A DNA stretch of 64,000 nucleotides. Origin: Ardenticatenales bacterium. GTDB lineage: Bacteria > Chloroflexota > Anaerolineae > Ardenticatenales > Ardenticatenaceae. The translations under genes and the position numbers were made by a program. The notes below the pieces were generated by a model. It worked only from the letters and a program-made list of their open reading frames with translations, was not told the origin of the DNA and searched no databases. Location: contig JACKAZ010000009.1 of assembly GCA_020634795.1 (NCBI GenBank), positions 1 to 64,000 of the forward strand. The letters are read 5' to 3'. Positions within the stretch are counted from its first letter, which is position 1; each line of letters begins with the position of its first letter. Positions 55,025 to 64,000 of the stretch are shown piece by piece.

Positions 55025-56275
55025 ATGAAATATTTATCACTCATTTTGCTGATCGTCCTTACCCTCTGGCCCACCCCAGCAGAGGCGCAGACCGCCGCTG
55101 GCGTGATTGCGGGCACGGTGATGATGGAAGAGGGCGAGCTGCCCAACGGCCTATCCGCCGATTTGCTCTTCCTGCCCAACGGACAGGGGCCGCCCCAAAT
55201 CACCAACCAGCCGCTCGCCGACGGAGGCGCCTTCCGTTTCGAGGGGTTGGACACGTCCCCCGAACATCGCTATCTGGTGCGGGTGACGAATGAAGGCGTG
55301 GAGCAATATAGCGAGATTCAAGCATTCACAGAGGGGACGAACGAGCTGGCCGTGACCCTACGCCTGACAGCGGTGAGCCGCGACGCTTCCACCCTGTCCG
55401 TGCCGGAGATTAGCTACCTGATGGATGCGCGGCCCGACGGCTGGATCATCGCGGGGCTGCTTAGCTTCAACAACAGCGGCGAGGCCGATGTGGTGAACGA
55501 GGATGAGCCGCCAGTGCGCGTTGTCCTGCCCGATGGGGCCTTCAACCTCGACGTGCCGGAAGCCGACCCGACCCAGCCCTTCCTTGTTTCGACCACGGAG
55601 GACGGCTTCACCTTCGCAGGGCCATTTCGTACGGGCGACTCACAGATGATCTACTCTTTCCAGCTCCCTTATGGTCAGGGCGACCAATCGGTCACGCTGC
55701 CATCGGGGCTTTCTGCCGATTTGGTCCGCGTGCTGGTGCCAGAATTGGGACAGAGCAGTGGCAGTGCCGATTTCACCGCGACCGAGCAGGTGGAATCGTT
55801 GAGCGAGCGTAACTTCGCCGTCTGGCAGACGACCGATGTGCCACCCGACCGCGTGCTCTCCATGGATTTCAGCGGCCTGCCCCCCGCGCCGGTTGCCCCC
55901 CCCCCGCTGGACGAAAACAGTGCGGGTACGACGCCATCCCAAGGCACCACCCCCGCGAGCCTCCCGCGCACCGCGCCGATCAGCCCCCTTGAACAGTTAC
56001 CGTGGTGGGCCGCGCTGGTTCCCGTGGCGTTGGCGTTGCTGGGCGCTGGCCTTTACGCGGCCCGCCGACCCGATGCGCCTACGGCGCAGGACGCGGCCAC
56101 GCTGCGCAAGCGCCGCGACCTGCTGGTGGCCGAAATCGCTGCCCTCGACATCCGCCACGAAGCGGGGGCGATCGGCGAACAAACGCACAAACGGCAACGC
56201 GACGCGCTCAAACGGGAACTGACCGGCGTGCTGATGCGACTCGGTGGCCCCCCACGCGACGGCGTGACCGAATGA
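55025..56275 (+). CDS. Exported single-pass membrane protein with Ig-like domains and cytoplasmic coiled tail
   Basis: The 416-residue protein has a signal peptide (residues 1-22, AEAQT), a carboxypeptidase-regulatory-like beta domain (about 24-120), a second beta region (~125-270), a Pro-rich linker, a membrane segment (~325-342) and a charged tail (~355-416) with RKRRDLLVAEIAALDIRHEAG. That tail resembles the CcmI-like helical hairpin. I do not recognise the whole protein. The stop overlaps the panC ATG (ATGA), but a pantothenate role is not implied. Confidence 0.7.
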   Translation: MKYLSLILLIVLTLWPTPAEAQTAAGVIAGTVMMEEGELPNGLSADLLFLPNGQGPPQITNQPLADGGAFRFEGLDTSPEHRYLVRVTNEGVEQYSEIQAFTEGTNELAVTLRLTAVSRDASTLSVPEISYLMDARPDGWIIAGLLSFNNSGEADVVNEDEPPVRVVLPDGAFNLDVPEADPTQPFLVSTTEDGFTFAGPFRTGDSQMIYSFQLPYGQGDQSVTLPSGLSADLVRVLVPELGQSSGSADFTATEQVESLSERNFAVWQTTDVPPDRVLSMDFSGLPPAPVAPPPLDENSAGTTPSQGTTPASLPRTAPISPLEQLPWWAALVPVALALLGAGLYAARRPDAPTAQDAATLRKRRDLLVAEIAALDIRHEAGAIGEQTHKRQRDALKRELTGVLMRLGGPPRDGVTE

Positions 56276-57129
56276 TCGACAGCTATCACGCCATCGACCC
56301 ATTCCGGCGGGCGCGGCAGGCGCTGAGCGGCACCGTGGGTTTCGTCCCCACGATGGGCTATCTGCACGAGGGCCATCTGGCGCTCGTGGCGCGGGCGCGC
56401 GACGAGAACGATCATGTCATCGTCTCGATCTTCGTCAACCCGACCCAATTCGACCGCGCCGACGACCTCGACCGCTACCCACGTGACCTTCAACGCGATC
56501 TCCAGCTTCTGGACGATGCCGGAATGACGATGGTACTGGCGCCGAGTGGCGAGACGATTTATCCACAAGGCTATGCCACGACGGTGACGGTGGCGGGGCT
56601 GACCGAGCGGTTGGAAGGCGCCAAGCGGCCCGGCCATTTTGATGGCGTCGCCACCGTTGTGGCCAAACTGCTCAACATCGTGCAGCCCGACCGCGCCTAC
56701 TTTGGACAGAAGGATGCCCAGCAGCTCGTCGTGGTGCGCCGCATGGTGGCCGATCTGAACCTGCCGGTCCAGATCATCGGCGTGCCCACGGTGCGCGAAG
56801 CCGACGGGCTGGCGCTGTCCAGTCGCAACGTCTTTCTGCAAGGGGACGCCCGCGCCGACGCCCTCGCCCTCAGCCAAGCGTTGGGCGCGGCCCAAGCGGC
56901 GTGGCAGCAGGGCGAACGGGACGCAGCGACCCTGCGTCGCATCGCCACCGACCGCTACGCCGATTTCCCCGGCGTCGAAGTCGAATACCTCTCGCTCGCC
57001 GACCCCGACACACTCAAAGAGCTGCACGGCCCCATCAAGCGCGGCCTGATGTCCACCGCCGCTTGGGTGGGGGGCGTGCGGCTGATCGACAACGTCGCCT
57101 TCGACCCAACGGCAACGCAGAGCAAGTAA
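56272..57129 (+). CDS. panC: Pantothenate synthetase
   Basis: The 285-residue protein has VGFVPTMGYLHEGHLAL (His32/His35 ATP site), VSIFVNPTQF, YFGQKDAQQ and GLALSSRNVFL (KMSKS-like region). It joins pantoate and beta-alanine. panB and panE are 43 kb away in the window and panD is not seen. The last residues (TATQSK) and the stop are encoded by a 14-bp repeat. The ATG at 56272 overlaps the upstream stop. Confidence 0.95.
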   Translation: MIDSYHAIDPFRRARQALSGTVGFVPTMGYLHEGHLALVARARDENDHVIVSIFVNPTQFDRADDLDRYPRDLQRDLQLLDDAGMTMVLAPSGETIYPQGYATTVTVAGLTERLEGAKRPGHFDGVATVVAKLLNIVQPDRAYFGQKDAQQLVVVRRMVADLNLPVQIIGVPTVREADGLALSSRNVFLQGDARADALALSQALGAAQAAWQQGERDAATLRRIATDRYADFPGVEVEYLSLADPDTLKELHGPIKRGLMSTAAWVGGVRLIDNVAFDPTATQSK

Positions 57130-57208
57130 CGCAGAGCAAGTAACGCAGAGCAGGCGCGTTAACCCTTGCCCCTTGCCCCTTACCCCTTGCACCTTGCACC
57201 TTGCACCC
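57112..57208 (+). repeat. 14-bp and heptamer arrays between panC and the P1 peptidase gene
   Basis: About three copies of TAACGCAGAGCAAG overlap the panC stop. They are followed by period-7 units CCTTGCC, CCTTACC and CCTTGCA (about 57159-57208) in the upstream orientation for the peptidase gene. Confidence 0.85.
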
Positions 57209-57239
57209 ATATCACACCAACACGCCAACACGCCAGCCC

Positions 57240-57295
57240 TCCTAACTCATAAAACTCATAAAACTCACCAAACTCATAAAACTCATAAAACTCCC
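57240..57295 (+). repeat. Nonamer array running into the P1 peptidase ATG
   Basis: Five to six AAACTCATA-type units end AAACTCCC directly before the ATG at 57296, as at cca and purD. Confidence 0.9.
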
Positions 57296-58273
57296 ATGAA
57301 CGATACCCTGACCGCACTACCGGGCCTCGCCGTCGGCCACTACACCGATCTTGACAACGGGACGGGCTGCACTGTGATTCTTGCGGATGATCCAGCGGGG
57401 ATGACGGCAGCAGTCGCGGTGCCGGGCCAAGCGCCTGCCTCGCGGGAGCAGGCACTGCTGGCACCCGGTCGACTCGTGGAGCGGGTCAACGCCATTCTGC
57501 TGAGTGGTGGCTCGGCCTTCGGACTGAGCGCCGCCGATGGGGTGATGCGCTGGCTGGAAGAATGTCAGCGCGGCTTTGATGTGGGCGTGGGCGTGGTGCC
57601 GATCGTGCCCGCCTCGGCCCTCTTCGACCTGACCTTCGGCACGACGGTGCGCCCCGACGCCGAGGCGGGCTACGCCGCCTGCGAAGCCGCGACGCGGGAG
57701 CCGGTGGCGCAGGGCAACGTGGGTGCAGGGACGGGCGCCACGGTCGGCAAACTCTTCGGGCCGTTCATGGCGATGAAAGGGGGTGTGGGGTCGGCAGCCG
57801 TGCGCATCGGCGGTAACGTCACGGTCGCGGCGCTGGCCGTCGTCAACGCCTTTGGGGATGTGATCGACCCTTCGAACGGCGAGATCGTGGCCGGAACGCG
57901 GCGACCGGAGCTGGGCGGTTTCATCAACACGGCGCGGGCCATGCGCTACAACCTCGACCAAACGGCCCTCTTTCCCTTCACCCACACCACGCTGGCGGTG
58001 GTTGGCACCGACGCACCGTTGAGCCGTGCGCAGCTTCAGATGGTGGCGAACGCGGCTCACGCAGGGTTGGCTCGCGCCATCAATCCCGTCAGCACGATGC
58101 TGGACGGCGACACGATCTACGCCATTTCGACGGGGGCGCAGCGCGGCGGCAACGCGGTGGCCATCGCCAGCGCCGCCGCCGAGACGTTGAGCGAAGCCGT
58201 GCTGCGCGCCGTGCGCCACGCCGAAGGGTTACACGGCGTGCCAGCGGCGCGCGATGTAGGGAGCAACGGATGA
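57296..58273 (+). CDS. P1/DmpA family (S58) aminopeptidase-like protein
   Basis: The 325-residue protein has the DmpA/P1 family pattern GLAVGHYTD, LSGGSAFGLSAADGVMR, GNVGAGTGATVGK and MKGGVGSAAV. Ser166 in GGVGS would be the N-terminal nucleophile after self-cleavage. Members cut N-terminal or beta-amino acids from peptides. The start is fixed by homology and the abutting array. It overlaps the next gene by four bases. Confidence 0.88.
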   Translation: MNDTLTALPGLAVGHYTDLDNGTGCTVILADDPAGMTAAVAVPGQAPASREQALLAPGRLVERVNAILLSGGSAFGLSAADGVMRWLEECQRGFDVGVGVVPIVPASALFDLTFGTTVRPDAEAGYAACEAATREPVAQGNVGAGTGATVGKLFGPFMAMKGGVGSAAVRIGGNVTVAALAVVNAFGDVIDPSNGEIVAGTRRPELGGFINTARAMRYNLDQTALFPFTHTTLAVVGTDAPLSRAQLQMVANAAHAGLARAINPVSTMLDGDTIYAISTGAQRGGNAVAIASAAAETLSEAVLRAVRHAEGLHGVPAARDVGSNG

Positions 58274-58914
58274 GCGACATTGAAACATTGGCGACGCGAT
58301 TGACGACGCTGGAAAACGCCGTGAGCGTCGAATTCGCCAAGCTGAACGCGCGGCTCGATGCGCTGGCGGGCCGTGGGGCGACTGCGCTGACGGACGACGA
58401 CCAGCGGCGGTTGCGCGACGCGCTGGGCGACGAGTTCCGCGATGAGCTGACCGAGATTCGGACGGAGCTGATCGCGCTGGCCGAGCGCCCCGCCACCATC
58501 GGCGCGGATCGCGGCGGCTTCACATCGGTCGAAGCGTTGCATGGCGTCGGGCAGAAGTTGGCGCAACAGTTGGCGGGCATCGGGATCGCCACGGTCGGCG
58601 ATCTGCTGGTGCAGAGTGGCTCTGCGGCGGGCCGCACGACGATCATGGAGGCGGGTTTGAGCGAGGCGCGGCTACGCCACCTCTATCGGCAGGCCGATCT
58701 GCTGCGGCTGCACGGCATCGGGCAGGGCGAAGTGCTGCTGTTGGAAGCGGTCGGCATCGACAGCACGGCGCGGCTTGCCACGCAAGCGCCACGTGACCTC
58801 TACGAAACGCTCGTTGCGCAGGCCGAGGCGAGCGCGCTCCCTCCGCCGGCCTTGGCGTGGGTCGGTTCGTGGGTGCAGCAGGCGCAGCAGTTACCGCCGA
58901 TCGCCCACTGGTAA
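58270..58914 (+). CDS. DUF4332 / helix-hairpin-helix domain protein
   Basis: The 214-residue protein has an N-terminal coiled coil (residues 4-75) and a C-terminal DUF4332-like region with two HhH-type segments: HGVGQKLAQQLAGIGIATVGDLL and HGIGQGEVLLLEAVGI (quoted in part). HhH proteins may bind DNA non-specifically; the function is unknown. It overlaps the peptidase gene (ATGA) and closes with a terminator. Confidence 0.78.
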   Translation: MSDIETLATRLTTLENAVSVEFAKLNARLDALAGRGATALTDDDQRRLRDALGDEFRDELTEIRTELIALAERPATIGADRGGFTSVEALHGVGQKLAQQLAGIGIATVGDLLVQSGSAAGRTTIMEAGLSEARLRHLYRQADLLRLHGIGQGEVLLLEAVGIDSTARLATQAPRDLYETLVAQAEASALPPPALAWVGSWVQQAQQLPPIAHW

Positions 58915-58948
58915 GGGGCGGAGCGTCCACGCCCCTTCTTCCCCAGAA

Positions 58949-58982
58949 AAAGCAGCGCTACCCCGAGGGATAGCGCTGCTTT
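58949..58982. terminator. Bidirectional terminator between convergent genes
   Basis: AAAGCAGCGCTA and TAGCGCTGCTTT form a 12-bp stem with loop CCCCGAGGGA. A-rich and T-rich flanks allow termination in both directions. Confidence 0.88.
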
Positions 58983-59008
58983 GGTGTAAAGGGTGGCGAA
59001 CGACGTGG

Positions 59009-64000
<4,992 letters not shown>

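Noticed and set aside
2886..57295. Tandem arrays as CRISPR loci
   Set aside because: Units are 7 or 9 bp in direct contact with no spacers, and no cas gene is present.

Overview
The window is 64 kb of GC-rich, gene-dense bacterial chromosome. I infer a member of the Chloroflexota (Anaerolineae/Ardenticatenia-like) at moderate confidence. The reasons are an archaeal-type HMG-CoA synthase/thiolase/DUF35 operon, RNase Y, a DUF4332 protein, a NACHT NTPase, large cell-surface proteins ending in a hydrophobic segment plus RRRKA, and intergenic spaces filled with short tandem repeats. I found no rRNA, tRNA, CRISPR array, transposase or prophage gene.

Layout. 1-1207 (-): 5' part of a membrane-anchored NACHT NTPase. 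1.7-5.6 kb (+): RluE-type pseudouridine synthase, then CCA-adding-type enzyme, YraN and an EamA transporter. 5.9-8.6 kb (+): zincin peptidase, RecX and RNase Y. 8.6-10.7 kb (-): LysM protein and HolB. 10.9-13.4 kb (+): PanB, a GNAT protein and PanE. 13.5-17.1 kb (-): GNAT-like protein, TSUP permease and a membrane lytic transglycosylase. 17.2-23.5 kb (-): an AT-richer cell-surface island with a Cys-rich prealbumin-like protein, a lipoprotein with three DsbA-like domains and a thioester-domain adhesin. 24.1-34.5 kb (+): purine cluster purL-purQ-[DUF559]-purC-purE-purK-purF-purD, then aroQ and an MBL-fold hydrolase. 36.4-40.4 kb (-): PhoU, DapA-family aldolase, lipid kinase and LysR regulator. 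40.8-50.4 kb (+): aconitase, the HMG-CoA synthase operon, an M23 peptidase, LipB and an iodotyrosine-deiodinase-like flavoprotein. 50.6-52.7 kb (-): m5C methyltransferase with an apparently frameshifted HNH nuclease. 52.8-58.9 kb (+): HutH, a PPOX protein, a membrane protein, PanC, a DmpA-type peptidase and a DUF4332 protein. 59.0-64.0 kb (-): a surface-anchored amylopullulanase open at the right edge.

The most striking feature is not a gene. Short tandem arrays (period 9: AAACTCATT-like or TAGGGAGCT-like; period 7: CACCTTG-, CATTCTC- or CCCTTGC-like) sit at many gene borders and follow a strand rule. Before a start codon they read AAACTC / AGCTCC / CACCATG / CATTC in the gene's direction, sometimes running straight into the ATG. 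After a gene they read the complement (GAGTTT / GGGAGCT / GAATGG / GCAAGGG), and in at least six genes the stop codon lies inside the array. One ACGCAGA stretch near 37.45 kb does not fit. purD has inverted arrays on both sides. A separate ~55-bp palindromic element occurs four times, once in frame inside purL and twice in inverted orientation around a DUF559 endonuclease gene in the purine cluster.

Genes that work together: the purine cluster encodes most of the steps from PRPP to SAICAR. PanB, PanE and PanC are three pantothenate steps. HMGS, thiolase and DUF35 should form one acyl-transfer complex feeding the mevalonate pathway. The surface island may pair disulfide-rich or thioester proteins with a dedicated thiol-disulfide lipoprotein; this is inference.
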